DNA from: Azospirillum melinis
Lineage (GTDB): Bacteria; Pseudomonadota; Alphaproteobacteria; Azospirillales; Azospirillaceae
DNA length: 64,000 nucleotides
Direction: 5' to 3'
Assembly (NCBI RefSeq): GCF_013340935.1
Contig: NZ_WHOS01000016.1
Location: forward strand, 1-64,000
The notes beneath the pieces are model-generated. The model was not told the origin of the DNA, ran no database searches, and saw only the letters and a program-made list of their open reading frames with translations. Every line of letters starts with the position of its first letter. The stretch's first letter is position 1. Shown here in pieces: positions 8,472 through 17,817 of the stretch. A program made the translations under genes and the position numbers.

Positions 8472-10466
8472 ATGTCCGCTGACTCCGCCCAGCCCTCCCT
8501 CCACACGATGGCCAGCGCGATCCGCGCGCTCTCCATGGACGCGGTCGAGGCCGCGAAGTCCGGCCACCCCGGCATGCCGATGGGCATGGCCGACGTCGCC
8601 ACGGTCCTGTTCACGCAGTTCCTGAAGTTCGATCCGAAGAACCCGACCTGGGCCGACCGCGACCGCTTCGTGCTGTCGGCCGGCCACGGCTCGATGCTGC
8701 TCTACTCGCTGGCCTACCTGACCGGCTACGAGCGCATGACCATCGACGAGATCAAGCGCTTCCGGCAGCTGCACAGCCTGACCCCCGGCCACCCGGAAGT
8801 CGACCCCAGCCTCGGCATCGAGATGACCACCGGCCCGCTGGGCCAGGGCGTCTCCACCGCCGTCGGCATGGCGCTGGCGGAGCGGATCACCAACGCCCGC
8901 TTCGGCGACGAGCTGATCGACCACTATACCTACGTCATCGCGTCCGACGGCGACCTGATGGAGGGCGTCAGCCACGAGGCCTGCTCGCTGGCCGGACATC
9001 TCGGGCTGAACCGGCTGATCGTGCTGTGGGACGACAACCACATCTCCATCGACGGCACGACCGACCTCAGCTTCACCGACGACACCCAGGCGCGCTTCCG
9101 CTCCTATGGCTGGAACACCATCGCCGTCGACGGCCACGACACCGACGCGGTGTCGAAGGCCATCGCCCAGGCGCGGACCTCCACCGACAAGCCGACGCTG
9201 ATCGCCTGCCGCACCATCATCGGCAAGGGTGCGCCGAACAAGGCCAACAGCCACGCCTGCCACGGCTCGCCGCTGGGCGCCGATGAGATCGCCGCGACCC
9301 GCACCGCCATCGGCTGGACCCATGAGCCCTTCGTCGTTCCCGACGAGGTGCTGTCCGCCTGGCGGGCCGCCGGCACCCGCAGCGCCGACGCCTACAACGC
9401 CTGGAGCAGCCGCCGCGCCACCCTGAGCGCCGAGGCCGGCAAGGCCTTCGACGAGGCGTTCAGCCACGGCGTGCCGAGCGCGCTGACCGACACCATCGTC
9501 GCCTTCAAGCAGAAGATCAGCGCCGAGAAGCCGAGCTGGGCAACCCGCGTCGCCTCCGGCAACACGCTGGAAGTGCTGGTGCCGGCGATTCCGGAGATGG
9601 TCGGCGGCTCCGCCGACCTGACCCCGTCGAACAACACCAAGGTCAAGAACACCGCCGACGTGAAGGGCAAGGGCGAGTTCGCCGGCCGCTACGTCCGCTA
9701 CGGCGTGCGCGAGCACGGCATGGCGACGCTGATGAACGGCATGACGCTGCATGGCGGCATCATCCCCTACGGCGGCACCTTCATGCAGTTCGCCGACTAT
9801 TGCCGTCCGGCCATCCGTCTGGCCGCGCTGATGAAGCAGCGCACCGTGTTCGTGATGACCCACGACTCGATCGGTCTCGGCGAGGACGGCCCGACCCACC
9901 AGCCGGTCGAGCATCTGGCGGCGCTGCGCGCCATCCCGAACCTGCTGGTTCTGCGCCCGGCCGACGCGGTCGAGACCGCCGAATGCTGGCAGATCGCGCT
10001 GGAAGCGACCGGTGCCCCGTCGGTGCTGGCGCTGACCCGCCAGAACGTGCCGACGCTGCGCACCGAGCACACCGCCGACAACCTGTCGGCCCGCGGCGCC
10101 TACGTCCTGGCCGAGGCCGAGGGCGAGCGCAAGGCCACCATCCTCGCCACCGGCTCGGAAGTGTCGCTGGCGGTGGAGGCCCGCAAGGCCCTGCAGGCCC
10201 AGGGTATCGGCACCGCCGTTGTGTCTATGCCGAGTTGGGAACTGTTCGAGCGCCAGGACGACGCTTACAAGGCTTCCGTGCTCGGCACTGGCGTGCGCGT
10301 CGGCGTCGAGGCGGCGATCCGTCTGGGCTGGGACCGCTGGCTGGGCGACAAGGGCGCCTTCGTCGGCATGGCCGGCTTCGGCGAATCGGCCCCCTACCAG
10401 GAACTGTACAAGCACTTCGGCATCACCGCCGAAGCGGTCGTGGACGCCGTTAAGGCGCGTCTCTGA
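8472..10466 (+). CDS. tkt: Transketolase
   Basis: Transketolase (664 residues), the thiamine diphosphate enzyme of the non-oxidative pentose phosphate pathway and, where present, the Calvin cycle. Visible features are [15 protein letters not shown] near residue 28, the cofactor motif [18 protein letters not shown] followed by LIVLWDDN, and in the pyrimidine domain [14 protein letters not shown]. The C-terminal domain has [15 protein letters not shown]. The start [20 protein letters not shown] is chosen because the catalytic N-terminal helix begins there; the frame continues upstream without family similarity. gap follows in the same direction after 59 bases. Confidence 0.97.
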   Translation: MSADSAQPSLHTMASAIRALSMDAVEAAKSGHPGMPMGMADVATVLFTQFLKFDPKNPTWADRDRFVLSAGHGSMLLYSLAYLTGYERMTIDEIKRFRQLHSLTPGHPEVDPSLGIEMTTGPLGQGVSTAVGMALAERITNARFGDELIDHYTYVIASDGDLMEGVSHEACSLAGHLGLNRLIVLWDDNHISIDGTTDLSFTDDTQARFRSYGWNTIAVDGHDTDAVSKAIAQARTSTDKPTLIACRTIIGKGAPNKANSHACHGSPLGADEIAATRTAIGWTHEPFVVPDEVLSAWRAAGTRSADAYNAWSSRRATLSAEAGKAFDEAFSHGVPSALTDTIVAFKQKISAEKPSWATRVASGNTLEVLVPAIPEMVGGSADLTPSNNTKVKNTADVKGKGEFAGRYVRYGVREHGMATLMNGMTLHGGIIPYGGTFMQFADYCRPAIRLAALMKQRTVFVMTHDSIGLGEDGPTHQPVEHLAALRAIPNLLVLRPADAVETAECWQIALEATGAPSVLALTRQNVPTLRTEHTADNLSARGAYVLAEAEGERKATILATGSEVSLAVEARKALQAQGIGTAVVSMPSWELFERQDDAYKASVLGTGVRVGVEAAIRLGWDRWLGDKGAFVGMAGFGESAPYQELYKHFGITAEAVVDAVKARL

Positions 10467-10477
10467 GAGAAGCCGAA

Positions 10478-10505
10478 GGGGCGTCCAGCCGAATTCGGAC
10501 GCCCC
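10478..10505 (+). other. Hairpin between tkt and gap
   Basis: Inverted repeat GGGGCGTCC / GGACGCCCC with a 10-base spacer in the 59-base gap between tkt and gap. No T tract follows, so it is not a typical terminator. It could protect a processed mRNA end or set the ratio between the two genes. Confidence 0.5.
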
Positions 10506-10525
10506 ATATCCAACTGGAGGAAGTC

Positions 10526-11533
10526 ATGGCTGTACGGGTAGCGATCAACGGTTTTGGCCGCATCGGCCGTCTGGTTCTGCGCGCCATCTACGAGAGCGGC
10601 CGCAAGGACGTGGAGGTCGTGGCGATCAACGACCTCGCCGATCTGAAGGCCAATGCGCACCTGCTGAAGTACGACAGCGTCCACGGCCGCTTCCCCGGCA
10701 CCATCGAGACCGGCGACGGCGTCCTCATCGTCAACGGCCACTCCATCAAGGTCGTGCAGGAGCGTGACCCGGCCAAGCTGCCGTGGAAGGATCTCGGCAT
10801 CGAGATCGCCATGGAATGCTCGGGCATCTTCACCAAGCGCGCCGATGCCGCCAAGCATCTGGAAGCCGGCGCCGAGAAGGTGCTGATCTCGGCCCCGGCC
10901 ACCGACGAGGACATCACCGTCGTCTACGGCGTCAACCACGACAAGCTGACCGCCGAGCACCGAATCGTCTCCAACGCCTCCTGCACCACCAACTGCCTGG
11001 CGCCGGTGGCCTTCGTGCTGAACAACCTCGTCGGCATCGAAAAGGGCTTCATGACGACGATCCACTCCTACACGGGTGACCAGCGGATCGTCGACACCAA
11101 CCACAAGGACCTGCACCGCGCCCGCGCCGCGGCCCTGAACATGATCCCGACCTCGACCGGTGCGGCCAAGGCGGTCGGCAAGGTCCTGCCGGAGCTGAAG
11201 GGCAAGCTGGACGGCACCGCCATGCGCGTGCCCACGCCGAACGTGTCGGTCGTCGACTTCAAGTTCACGTCCAAGCGCGCCACCTCGGTCGAGGAGATCA
11301 CCAAGGCGATCTCCGACGCCGCCAACGGCCCGCTGAAGGGCGTGCTGGAAGCCTACACCGAGGATCTGGTGTCGACCGACTTCAACCACGACCCGCACAG
11401 CTCGATCTTCGCGCTGAACGAGACCAAGGTCATCGACGGCAACTTCGTCCGCATCATGACCTGGTACGATAACGAGTGGGGCTTCTCCAATCGCATGAGC
11501 GACACCGCCGTCGCCATGGCGAACGCCAAGTAA
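10526..11533 (+). CDS. gap: Glyceraldehyde-3-phosphate dehydrogenase
   Basis: Type I glyceraldehyde-3-phosphate dehydrogenase, 335 residues. The NAD-binding motif INGFGRIGR (residues 7-15) and the active site SNASCTTNC with catalytic Cys153 are intact, as are the C-terminal SLFA-like SSIFALNE and WYDNEWGFSNR. It acts in glycolysis and gluconeogenesis. An AACTGGAGGAAG ribosome-binding site lies just before the ATG. The gene is followed by a strong terminator rather than by pgk, which commonly comes next in related genomes. Confidence 0.97.
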   Translation: MAVRVAINGFGRIGRLVLRAIYESGRKDVEVVAINDLADLKANAHLLKYDSVHGRFPGTIETGDGVLIVNGHSIKVVQERDPAKLPWKDLGIEIAMECSGIFTKRADAAKHLEAGAEKVLISAPATDEDITVVYGVNHDKLTAEHRIVSNASCTTNCLAPVAFVLNNLVGIEKGFMTTIHSYTGDQRIVDTNHKDLHRARAAALNMIPTSTGAAKAVGKVLPELKGKLDGTAMRVPTPNVSVVDFKFTSKRATSVEEITKAISDAANGPLKGVLEAYTEDLVSTDFNHDPHSSIFALNETKVIDGNFVRIMTWYDNEWGFSNRMSDTAVAMANAK

Positions 11534-11552
11534 GCCTCGCTTCGGCAAGGAA

Positions 11553-11584
11553 AAGGCGCCTTCCTCGCGGAAGGCGCCTTTTTT
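11553..11584 (+). terminator. Terminator after gap
   Basis: AAGGCGCCTTCC, a 4-base loop TCGC, then GGAAGGCGCCTT followed directly by a run of T. A strong factor-independent terminator closing the tkt-gap unit. Because the arms begin with A residues it could also serve the converging chemoreceptor gene. Confidence 0.9.
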
Positions 11585-11613
11585 CTTTGAGACAACCCGG
11601 TCTCAGGCCGCCC

Positions 11614-13302
11614 TCAGGCCGCCCGCACCGTCGCCAGGAAGTCGCCGACTTGCGCGTTCAGTCCGGCCGCCTCGCTGGTCAGCTTGCCGAGCGCGTCGAC
11701 CAGTTCGCGGGCGGTGCGGCCGCTCTCGTCGGACGCCGCGGTGACGCCGGAGATGCTGGTCGACACCTCCCCGGTGCCGGCGGCTGCCTGTTGGACCGAG
11801 CGGGTGATCTCCGCGGTTGCGGCGTTCTGCTGCTCGACCGCGGCGGAAATCGCCGTGGCGATGCCGCTCAGCCGCTCGATCACCGCCGCCACCTTCTGGA
11901 TCTCCGTCACCGCCTGACCGGTCACCGTCTGGATGCCGCTCATCTGGCCGCCGATCTCGTCGGTGGCCTTCGCCGTCTGGTTGGCCAGCGCCTTCACCTC
12001 GCTGGCGACGACGGCGAAGCCCTTGCCGGCCTCCCCTGCCCGCGCCGCCTCGATGGTGGCATTCAGCGCCAGCAAATTGGTCTGTCCGGCGATGGAGTTG
12101 ATCAGCCCGACCACGGTGCCGATTCGCTCGACGGCCTCGGCCAGGCTGCTGATTCGGCCGGTGGCCTCCTGCGCCATGCCGACCGCCTCGCCGGCGACGC
12201 GGCTGGCTTCCGACACCTGCCGGCCGATCTCGACGATGGAGCCGGTCAGCTCTTCCGACGCGGCGGCGACGGTCTGCACATTGGCGGCGGTGCCGTCGCT
12301 GGCACTGGCGACGATTCCGGCCAGCTGGCTGGTCTGCTCCGCCGCCTGCGACATCGCCCGCACCTTCTGCCCCAGCGCGTCGGTGGTGGTGGAGACGGAG
12401 CGGATCATGCCGCCCACCGTCCCCTCGAATTTTGCGGCCAGCCGGTCCATCGACTGACGCTTCTCCTCCTCGGCCCGGCGGGCGGCTTCGGCCTGTTCGG
12501 CCTCCAACCGGCGGCTGGCCTCGGCATTGACCCGGAACACCTGGACCGCACGGCCCATGTCACCCAACTCGTCGCCGCGGTCGATTTCGGGAATGACGGT
12601 GGACAGGTTGCCGTCGGCAAGGCTGCGCATGCTGTCGGACAGGCGGCGGATGCGCCGGCTGATCGAGTTGCCGACCAATGCGATCAGCGCCACCACCGGC
12701 AGGGCCAGCCCGCCGACGACGATGGCCATGGTCCACAGGCTGCTGGTGAAACGGGCATCCAGATCGTCGATGTAGACACCGGTGCCGATCAGCAGTTGCC
12801 AGGGCTCGAACATCTTGACATAGCTGAGCTTGGGCAGTGGCACTTCGGTGTTCGGCTTGGGATACATGTATTCCACGAAACCGTCGCCCTTGGTGCGCGC
12901 GGTGTCGACCAGCGCCCGGACGAAGAACACACCGTTCGAATCCTTGTTGTCGCGCTGGTCCTTGCCGATGACGTCGGGCCGAACCGGATGGATGACGGTC
13001 TGGTAGTTCAGGTTCTGGACAAAGATGTAGTCTTTGCCGTTGTAGAACATGGTGTTGAGGTTGGCCTTGAACCGCTCGAACGCCTGTTCGCGCGTCAGGC
13101 GCCCGGCCTTGACTTCCGCTTCATATCCGGCGGCCAGTCCATGGGCGGTCTGCACGACGGAGCGCAAGGTTTCCTTCCGCTCCTCCAGCATGTTGCGCTG
13201 GTCGAGCCAAAGGGCGGCGGCGGCAATCGCAATGGACACGGCGCCGGCCAGCGCGACGAGTGCCCACAGCTTCGCACGCAAGGTCATCTTCGGTCCGCTC
13301 AT
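11614..13302 (-). CDS. Methyl-accepting chemotaxis protein with Cache domain
   Basis: Chemoreceptor of 562 residues. It has an N-terminal membrane helix (about 12-32), a periplasmic single Cache-type sensor (about 35-185, with [16 protein letters not shown] and [15 protein letters not shown]), a second membrane helix (about 190-212), a HAMP segment ([18 protein letters not shown]) and a long signalling helix bundle. The hairpin tip reads [33 protein letters not shown] in two adjoining segments, the universally conserved kinase-contact region. The ligand is unknown; similar Cache receptors bind small carboxylates or amino acids. No CheR-binding pentapeptide is seen at the C-terminus. It is transcribed toward gap and stands alone, without che genes. 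Confidence 0.93.
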   Translation of the reverse strand: MSGPKMTLRAKLWALVALAGAVSIAIAAAALWLDQRNMLEERKETLRSVVQTAHGLAAGYEAEVKAGRLTREQAFERFKANLNTMFYNGKDYIFVQNLNYQTVIHPVRPDVIGKDQRDNKDSNGVFFVRALVDTARTKGDGFVEYMYPKPNTEVPLPKLSYVKMFEPWQLLIGTGVYIDDLDARFTSSLWTMAIVVGGLALPVVALIALVGNSISRRIRRLSDSMRSLADGNLSTVIPEIDRGDELGDMGRAVQVFRVNAEASRRLEAEQAEAARRAEEEKRQSMDRLAAKFEGTVGGMIRSVSTTTDALGQKVRAMSQAAEQTSQLAGIVASASDGTAANVQTVAAASEELTGSIVEIGRQVSEASRVAGEAVGMAQEATGRISSLAEAVERIGTVVGLINSIAGQTNLLALNATIEAARAGEAGKGFAVVASEVKALANQTAKATDEIGGQMSGIQTVTGQAVTEIQKVAAVIERLSGIATAISAAVEQQNAATAEITRSVQQAAAGTGEVSTSISGVTAASDESGRTARELVDALGKLTSEAAGLNAQVGDFLATVRAA

Positions 13303-13464
13303 CAGGCATCCCCCCTAAATCGTTCGAGGGAGGCTGAGCAAATACGGTGCCAGTTAAGGGTGTGTCGGCAGCGAACGCGGCAAACCGTTCATAACGCAAT
13401 TCATTCGCCATTCTGCCAATCGGCATATGCAGCATGCGCAATCAGCATCGCATTTTGCGAATTC

Positions 13465-13809
13465 TCACCCGGCCTTGACGTTGGTGACGCCGGCGGCGCG
13501 GCCCAGGCATTCGGCAATCCAGGCGGACAGGCTCTTGCCCTCCCGCGCGGCGCAGTCGGCGACGGCGCGGTGCAGGATCGGGTTGATGCGGATGGCGAGA
13601 CGGCCGGAGAAGGGCTGTTCGCCGTCGCCGCCCATATCGCAGGACAGATCGAGATAATCGTCCACCGCCCGCCGGAAAGACTCCCGCAGTTCGTCCACAG
13701 ACCGGCCGGAAAAGGTAATGCCGTCGTGTGTGTTGATGACTTCGCCGACGAAGACGCCCGCTTCGTTGTCGAAGTCGATCTGGGCCTTGTAACCCTTGTA
13801 TTCCATCAT
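13465..13809 (-). CDS. hicB: Solitary HicB-family antitoxin-like protein
   Basis: HicB family protein (114 residues). The N-terminal partial RNase H-like fold reads YKGYKAQIDFDNEAGVF VGEVI with ITFSGRSVDELRESFRRAVDDYL. The C-terminal ribbon-helix-helix DNA-binding part reads GRLAIRINPILHRAVADCA then SLSAWIAECLGRA. HicB normally neutralises HicA, a small mRNA interferase encoded next to it. Neither flank (13303-13464 or upstream of 13809) encodes a HicA-like protein, so this is an orphan, perhaps kept as a transcription regulator. The start has two adjacent ATG codons; either may be used. Confidence 0.85.
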   Translation of the reverse strand: MMEYKGYKAQIDFDNEAGVFVGEVINTHDGITFSGRSVDELRESFRRAVDDYLDLSCDMGGDGEQPFSGRLAIRINPILHRAVADCAAREGKSLSAWIAECLGRAAGVTNVKAG

Positions 13810-14027
13810 CGCGGCGTTCCCGGGAGAGGTATTCCAATGAAACGGGCGCCGGCGCTCCGGCCCCCACCCTCTGTGACTGACCATACCCCGGGACGGCGAC
13901 CGCAGGGTTTGACCTGCCTCAATTCTCTCAACCGGCCGCGGGACGACTGCGAATCGGCTGTCGAGTTTGAGCCGTCCGGCAGGCCCGGCTACAGTGGCGG
14001 CCTGGCCCTTCCCCGTCGGCGCGCACC

Positions 14028-14477
14028 ATGACCGCAATCCCACCCGCACATCCGGTTCCGGCCCGGCCCATCCTGATCCGCAGCCTTGGCGATGCGCTGG
14101 CCGCGGCGCGGGCGGCCGAGTCGGCCGGCACGGCGCTGACCCTGATGGCGCCACCGGCGGGGGGAGCGCTCTGGCTGCTCGGCGTGCTGGAGCGGGTGCG
14201 CAAATCCCACCCCGGACTGTCGTCGACCGGTTTGCTCGACTGCGGCGACCGGGCCGGCGAGGCGCAGGGGGCGCTTGCGGCCGGCGTGCCGGCCTTGCTG
14301 TTCACCGGTCATCCGCAGGCGGCGGAGCGCCTGGCGGCAGTCGCCGCGGTCCGCGGTGCCGTCCTGCTGACCCGATGCCCGCCGCTGCTGGATCTGGCCG
14401 CCGAAAGTCGGGGGAGCGACCGCGCCGAAAGGCTGGAGGCCCTATGCCGTGACTGGCTGGCGCGGGCCGAAGGATAG
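14028..14477 (+). CDS. Conserved hypothetical protein
   Basis: A 149-residue protein rich in Ala, Leu and Gly with no recognised motif. Alternating hydrophobic strands and helices (ALTLMAPPAGGALWLLGVL, GVPALLFTG, GAVLLTRCPPLLDLAA) suggest a small alpha/beta fold such as a Rossmann-like or phosphosugar-binding fold. No signal peptide or membrane segment is evident. Its third-position GC matches the surrounding genes, which supports real coding. It is divergent from hicB and precedes another small gene and fda. Confidence 0.6.
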   Translation: MTAIPPAHPVPARPILIRSLGDALAAARAAESAGTALTLMAPPAGGALWLLGVLERVRKSHPGLSSTGLLDCGDRAGEAQGALAAGVPALLFTGHPQAAERLAAVAAVRGAVLLTRCPPLLDLAAESRGSDRAERLEALCRDWLARAEG

Positions 14478-14515
14478 GGCGCAACTACCGCTTTTTCGCA
14501 CAGCCTCTCCGCGCA

Positions 14516-14536
14516 AAGGTGGTGTAACGTCACCTT
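14516..14536. other. Inverted repeat, possible operator
   Basis: AAGGTG and CACCTT flank a centre containing GTGTAACGT, giving a nested palindrome 52 bases before the next start codon. It is followed by AGGATATTTTTGTG, so it may be an operator near a promoter or a weak terminator for the preceding gene. Confidence 0.35.
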
Positions 14537-14587
14537 AGGATATTTTTGTGACACGCCGCCCTCCCTCCGATGCCGGATGACCCGCCC

Positions 14588-14824
14588 ATGAGCATCACCT
14601 CCCTCACCACGCCGGATCAGACGATTGCGCAACCTCACCGTCCGGGGCAGGCCGCCGGCGGCCGGCACTCCGACCGGATGGGACACAGACCGGCACCCGG
14701 ACCGGAGAAGATGCGCGGCCTCAAGCTGGTCGCCATCTGGGTCGGGCTGACCGTCGGGTCCTGGGCGGTGCTCGGCGGGGCCGGATACGGGCTCTACACG
14801 CTGGCAGGGTCCCTTCTGCCCTAA
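14588..14824 (+). CDS. Small single-helix membrane protein, unknown
   Basis: A 78-residue protein with a polar, disordered N-terminal half and one C-terminal membrane helix (KLVAIWVGLTVGSWAVLGGAGYGLYTLAGSLLP). No family is recognised. The ATG at 14588 has a GGATGA sequence upstream; an in-frame ATG at 14570 would add six residues. It lies between the unknown 149-residue protein and fda on the same strand. Confidence 0.6.
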   Translation: MSITSLTTPDQTIAQPHRPGQAAGGRHSDRMGHRPAPGPEKMRGLKLVAIWVGLTVGSWAVLGGAGYGLYTLAGSLLP

Positions 14825-14991
14825 CCCCTTCGGACGGGTCCGGACCACTCGCAAGAGCCCTCCCCGACCGCAGGCCCTAGGCCGTTCAGGCGTGGCAAAT
14901 GGCCGCTTTATGCCCCTCCCGCCGTTGCAAAGCGGCCCGATACGGGCTAAGACGGCGCCATTTCCAAGAATGCCCCAGGGGAAGAGCCACA

Positions 14992-15921
14992 ATGAAGCTC
15001 ACGCGCCGCGTCAAAGACATTCTCGCCAACTACGAGAGCGACAATCCCGGCACCAAGGCGAACCTCGCCCGCATCCTGATGGAAGGCAAGCTCGGCGGCA
15101 CCGGCAAGCTGGTGATCCTGCCGGTCGACCAGGGCTTCGAGCACGGGCCCGCCCGCAGCTTCGGCCCGAACGATGCCGGCTATGACCCGCACTACCATTA
15201 CCAGCTGGCCATCGACGCGGGCTGCAACGCCTACGCCGCCCCCCTGGGCTCGCTGGAAGCCGGCGCCGGCACCTTTGCCGGGTCCATCCCGCTGATCCTG
15301 AAGATGAACAGCGCCAACTCGCTGTCCACCCAGAAGGAAGCCGCCGACCAGGCCGTGACCGCCTCGGTCCAGGATGCGCTGCGCATCGGCGCCTCGGCCA
15401 TCGGCTTCACCATCTATCCCGGCTCGGACGCCATGTACGCCCAGTACGAGGAGTTCCGCGAGCTGTCGAAGGAGGCCAAGTCCTACGGCCTCGCCACCGT
15501 GCTGTGGTCCTACCCGCGCGGCGGCGCCGTCACCAAGGACGGCGAGCTGGCCATCGACGTGATCGGCTACGCCGCCCACATGGCCGCTCTGCTGGGCGCC
15601 CACATCATCAAGGTGAAGCTGCCGTCGGCCACGCTGGAGCAGCCGGAAGCCAAGAAGATCTACGAGTCGAAGAACATCCCAATCGCCACCCAGGCGGAGC
15701 GGGTGAAGCACATCATGCAGTGCGCCTTCAACGGCCGCCGCATCGTGGTCTTCTCCGGCGGCGCCACCAAGGGCGAGGATGCGGTGTTCGAGGACGCCCG
15801 CGCCATCCGTGACGGCGGCGGCAACGGCTCGATCATCGGCCGCAACGCCTTCCAGCGCCCGCGCGAGGACGCCCTCAAGCTGCTCGACCGGATCATGAAG
15901 ATCTACCAGGGCCGGGAGTAA
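14992..15921 (+). CDS. fda: Class I fructose-bisphosphate aldolase (DhnA type)
   Basis: Class I, Schiff-base forming fructose-1,6-bisphosphate aldolase of the DhnA/FbaB type, 309 residues. The catalytic lysine is expected in GAHIIKVKLP. Phosphate-binding glycines appear in VVFSGGATKGEDA and NGSIIGRNAFQR. The N-terminal part has LVILPVDQGFEHGPARSF. It interconverts fructose bisphosphate and triose phosphates. I start at ATG 14992 (MKLTRRVKDILANY), preceded by GGGGAAGAG; the longer frame has no similarity. thiE begins 3 bases after the stop, so they form an operon. Confidence 0.95.
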   Translation: MKLTRRVKDILANYESDNPGTKANLARILMEGKLGGTGKLVILPVDQGFEHGPARSFGPNDAGYDPHYHYQLAIDAGCNAYAAPLGSLEAGAGTFAGSIPLILKMNSANSLSTQKEAADQAVTASVQDALRIGASAIGFTIYPGSDAMYAQYEEFRELSKEAKSYGLATVLWSYPRGGAVTKDGELAIDVIGYAAHMAALLGAHIIKVKLPSATLEQPEAKKIYESKNIPIATQAERVKHIMQCAFNGRRIVVFSGGATKGEDAVFEDARAIRDGGGNGSIIGRNAFQRPREDALKLLDRIMKIYQGRE

Positions 15922-15924
15922 CAC

Positions 15925-16596
15925 TTGGCCAAGGGAAAGCCGACGCAGGTGGAACCTGCCTGCCGACTGTACCTCGTGACGCCGCCGGCCCTGGAGCCGG
16001 CGGCGTTCGCGCCGATTCTGGCGGAAGCGCTGGATGCGGGCGATGTCGCCTGCGTGCAGCTTCGCCTGAAGGACTGCTCCGAGGACGACATCCGCCGCGC
16101 CTGCGACGTGCTGCGCCCCATCGCGCAGGAGCGTGACGTCGCCTTCATCCTGAACGACCATCCGCGCCTGGCGCGGGAAGCCGGCTGCGACGGCGTGCAT
16201 GTCGGCCAGACCGACACGCCCTATCGCGACGCCCGCAAGATCATGGGCAACGACGCCATCGTCGGCGTCACCTGCCACGACAGCCGCCATCTCGCCATGA
16301 TCGCCGGCGAGGAAGGGGCGGATTACGTCGCCTTCGGTGCCTTCTTCCCCACCACCACCAAGACGACCGAATACAAGGCCGAGCCGGAACTGCTGAGCTG
16401 GTGGTCGGAGCTGATGGAGGTTCCCTGCGTCGCCATCGGCGGCATCACCGCCGAAAACTGCGCGCCGCTGGTCACCGCGGGCGCCGATTTCCTGGCCGTG
16501 GTCAACGCCGTCTGGGGCCATCCCCAGGGGCCGGGCGCCGGGGTCCGGGCGCTGAACGACGCCATCGAGGCTGCCCTCGCCGGTCCGGCCGGCTGA
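15925..16596 (+). CDS. thiE: Thiamine-phosphate synthase
   Basis: Thiamine-phosphate synthase (223 residues), which joins the pyrimidine and thiazole moieties of thiamine. The TIM-barrel signatures are clear: [63 protein letters not shown] and [11 protein letters not shown]. It begins with TTG, supported by GGGAG seven bases before it and by the 3-base gap to fda; no ATG lies before the first strand. Coupling to aldolase recurs in related genomes. Transketolase, encoded nearby, uses the cofactor made by this pathway. Confidence 0.92.
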   Translation: MAKGKPTQVEPACRLYLVTPPALEPAAFAPILAEALDAGDVACVQLRLKDCSEDDIRRACDVLRPIAQERDVAFILNDHPRLAREAGCDGVHVGQTDTPYRDARKIMGNDAIVGVTCHDSRHLAMIAGEEGADYVAFGAFFPTTTKTTEYKAEPELLSWWSELMEVPCVAIGGITAENCAPLVTAGADFLAVVNAVWGHPQGPGAGVRALNDAIEAALAGPAG

Positions 16597-16643
16597 CATC
16601 GAGAGGCCAGCCGGGTGTGTGTGTACCGGCCATGCTGAAACAC

Positions 16644-16713
16644 AGCATGCAGGCTCCGCCGAATCATAGTATGCCGGCTCCGCCGATTTACGGATAGGCC
16701 GGCTCCGCCGGCG
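16644..16713. repeat. Triplicated short repeat before the TSUP gene
   Basis: Three spaced copies of GGCTCCGCCG (for example GCAGGCTCCGCCGAAT, GCCGGCTCCGCCGATT, GCCGGCTCCGCCGGCG), at a period of about 26-30 bases, lie between thiE and the permease gene. The last copy is itself palindromic. No function is evident. Confidence 0.6.
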
Positions 16714-16741
16714 GTGCATCTACGCGGGTTTCCACACAATC

Positions 16742-17548
16742 ATGGATCTTTTGACGCCCGAGTCGCTGGGCATCCTGTTCGCCGTCGGCCTGCTGGCCGG
16801 CTTCGTCGATTCCATTGCCGGCGGCGGCGGCCTGCTGACCATTCCGGCCCTGCTGGCCGCCGGCCTGTCCCCGGCGGAGGCGCTGGCGACCGGCAAGCTG
16901 CAATCCAGCTTCGGATCGCTGTCCGCCACCATCAAGTTCGTCCGCCGCGGCGAAGTCCATCCGGCGTCGATGCGGACGATGATCCTCTGCACCTTCGTCG
17001 GCGCCGGTGCCGGCGCCACACTGGTGCAGATGCTGGATGCCAGCTTCCTGCGCGACGTCATCCCGATCCTGCTGATCGGCATCGCCCTCTATCTGCTGCT
17101 GTCGCCCAAGGCGGGCGACGTGGATGCCCACCAGCGCATCGGCGAGCATGCCTTCGCGCTCAGCATCGGCACCGGCATCGGCTTCTACGACGGCTTCTTC
17201 GGGCCGGGGACCGGTACCTTCTTCGCCATCGCCTTCGTCTCCCTGCTCGGCTACAACCTGCGCAAGGCGACCGCCCATACCAAGGTGCTGAACCTGACCA
17301 GCAATGTCGCTTCGCTGCTGTTCTTCATCGCCGGCGGCCATGTGCTGTGGACGGTCGGCCTGCTGATGGGTGTCGCGCAATATATCGGCGCCCAGGCCGG
17401 CGCCCATATGGTGATCCGCAACGGCGCCCGTGTCGTGCGTCCGATGCTGGTCGTCGCCTCCATCGTCATCACCGCCAAGCTGGTCTGGACCGACGAGCAC
17501 AACATCCTGCGCGAGCTGTTCAGCGCCGCAGCCGCCTGGGTCGCTTGA
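16742..17548 (+). CDS. TSUP family membrane permease (TauE/SafE)
   Basis: A 268-residue inner-membrane protein of the TSUP/TauE/SafE (formerly DUF81) family with about 8 hydrophobic helices. The N-terminal FAVGLLAGFVDSIAGGGGLLT and the mid-protein GFYDGFFGPGTGTFFAIAF are the paired family signatures. Members export or import sulfite, sulfoacetate or related organosulfur anions, but the substrate cannot be read from sequence. It stands alone between thiE and a porin gene. Confidence 0.92.
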   Translation: MDLLTPESLGILFAVGLLAGFVDSIAGGGGLLTIPALLAAGLSPAEALATGKLQSSFGSLSATIKFVRRGEVHPASMRTMILCTFVGAGAGATLVQMLDASFLRDVIPILLIGIALYLLLSPKAGDVDAHQRIGEHAFALSIGTGIGFYDGFFGPGTGTFFAIAFVSLLGYNLRKATAHTKVLNLTSNVASLLFFIAGGHVLWTVGLLMGVAQYIGAQAGAHMVIRNGARVVRPMLVVASIVITAKLVWTDEHNILRELFSAAAAWVA

Positions 17549-17628
17549 CCATCGCTTGACCTTCGCCTGATGGGCGGCCTCCGCCGCTCCTCAAGTTTGC
17601 GTATCTCCGCCGATATTCGATTGTTCTG

Positions 17629-17670
17629 CGAACGCCGCCGTAGGGGTTAACCCCCATCCGGCGGCGTTCG
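17629..17670. other. Long perfect hairpin upstream of the porin gene
   Basis: Arms CGAACGCCGCCG (17629-17640) and its exact complement (17659-17670) enclose a second palindrome, GGGGTTAACCCC. The result is a long near-continuous stem. There is no adjacent T tract, although CTTTTCTCC occurs about 20 bases later. It may end the permease transcript or be a cruciform or protein-binding site. Confidence 0.6.
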
Positions 17671-17817
17671 CGTATGCGCGCCCGTCTTTTCTCCTTCCGA
17701 TTTCCGTCAGGCTCCGCAAAGCTGTTCGTGAGGCCAACAAAAAGTGGTGGGAGCCCCTTTACGTAAGCGTCAGTTCGTGTATCATTGCGTCAATAACACA
17801 ATTTGGGGAAGGAACGA

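Noticed and set aside
13303..13464. hicA next to hicB
   Set aside because: No frame in the 162 bases, or on the other flank, gives a HicA-like dsRBD-fold protein.
11476..14031. Plus-strand open frame of about 850 codons
   Set aside because: Shadow of the chemoreceptor and hicB genes; His/Gln/Arg-rich product with no domain.
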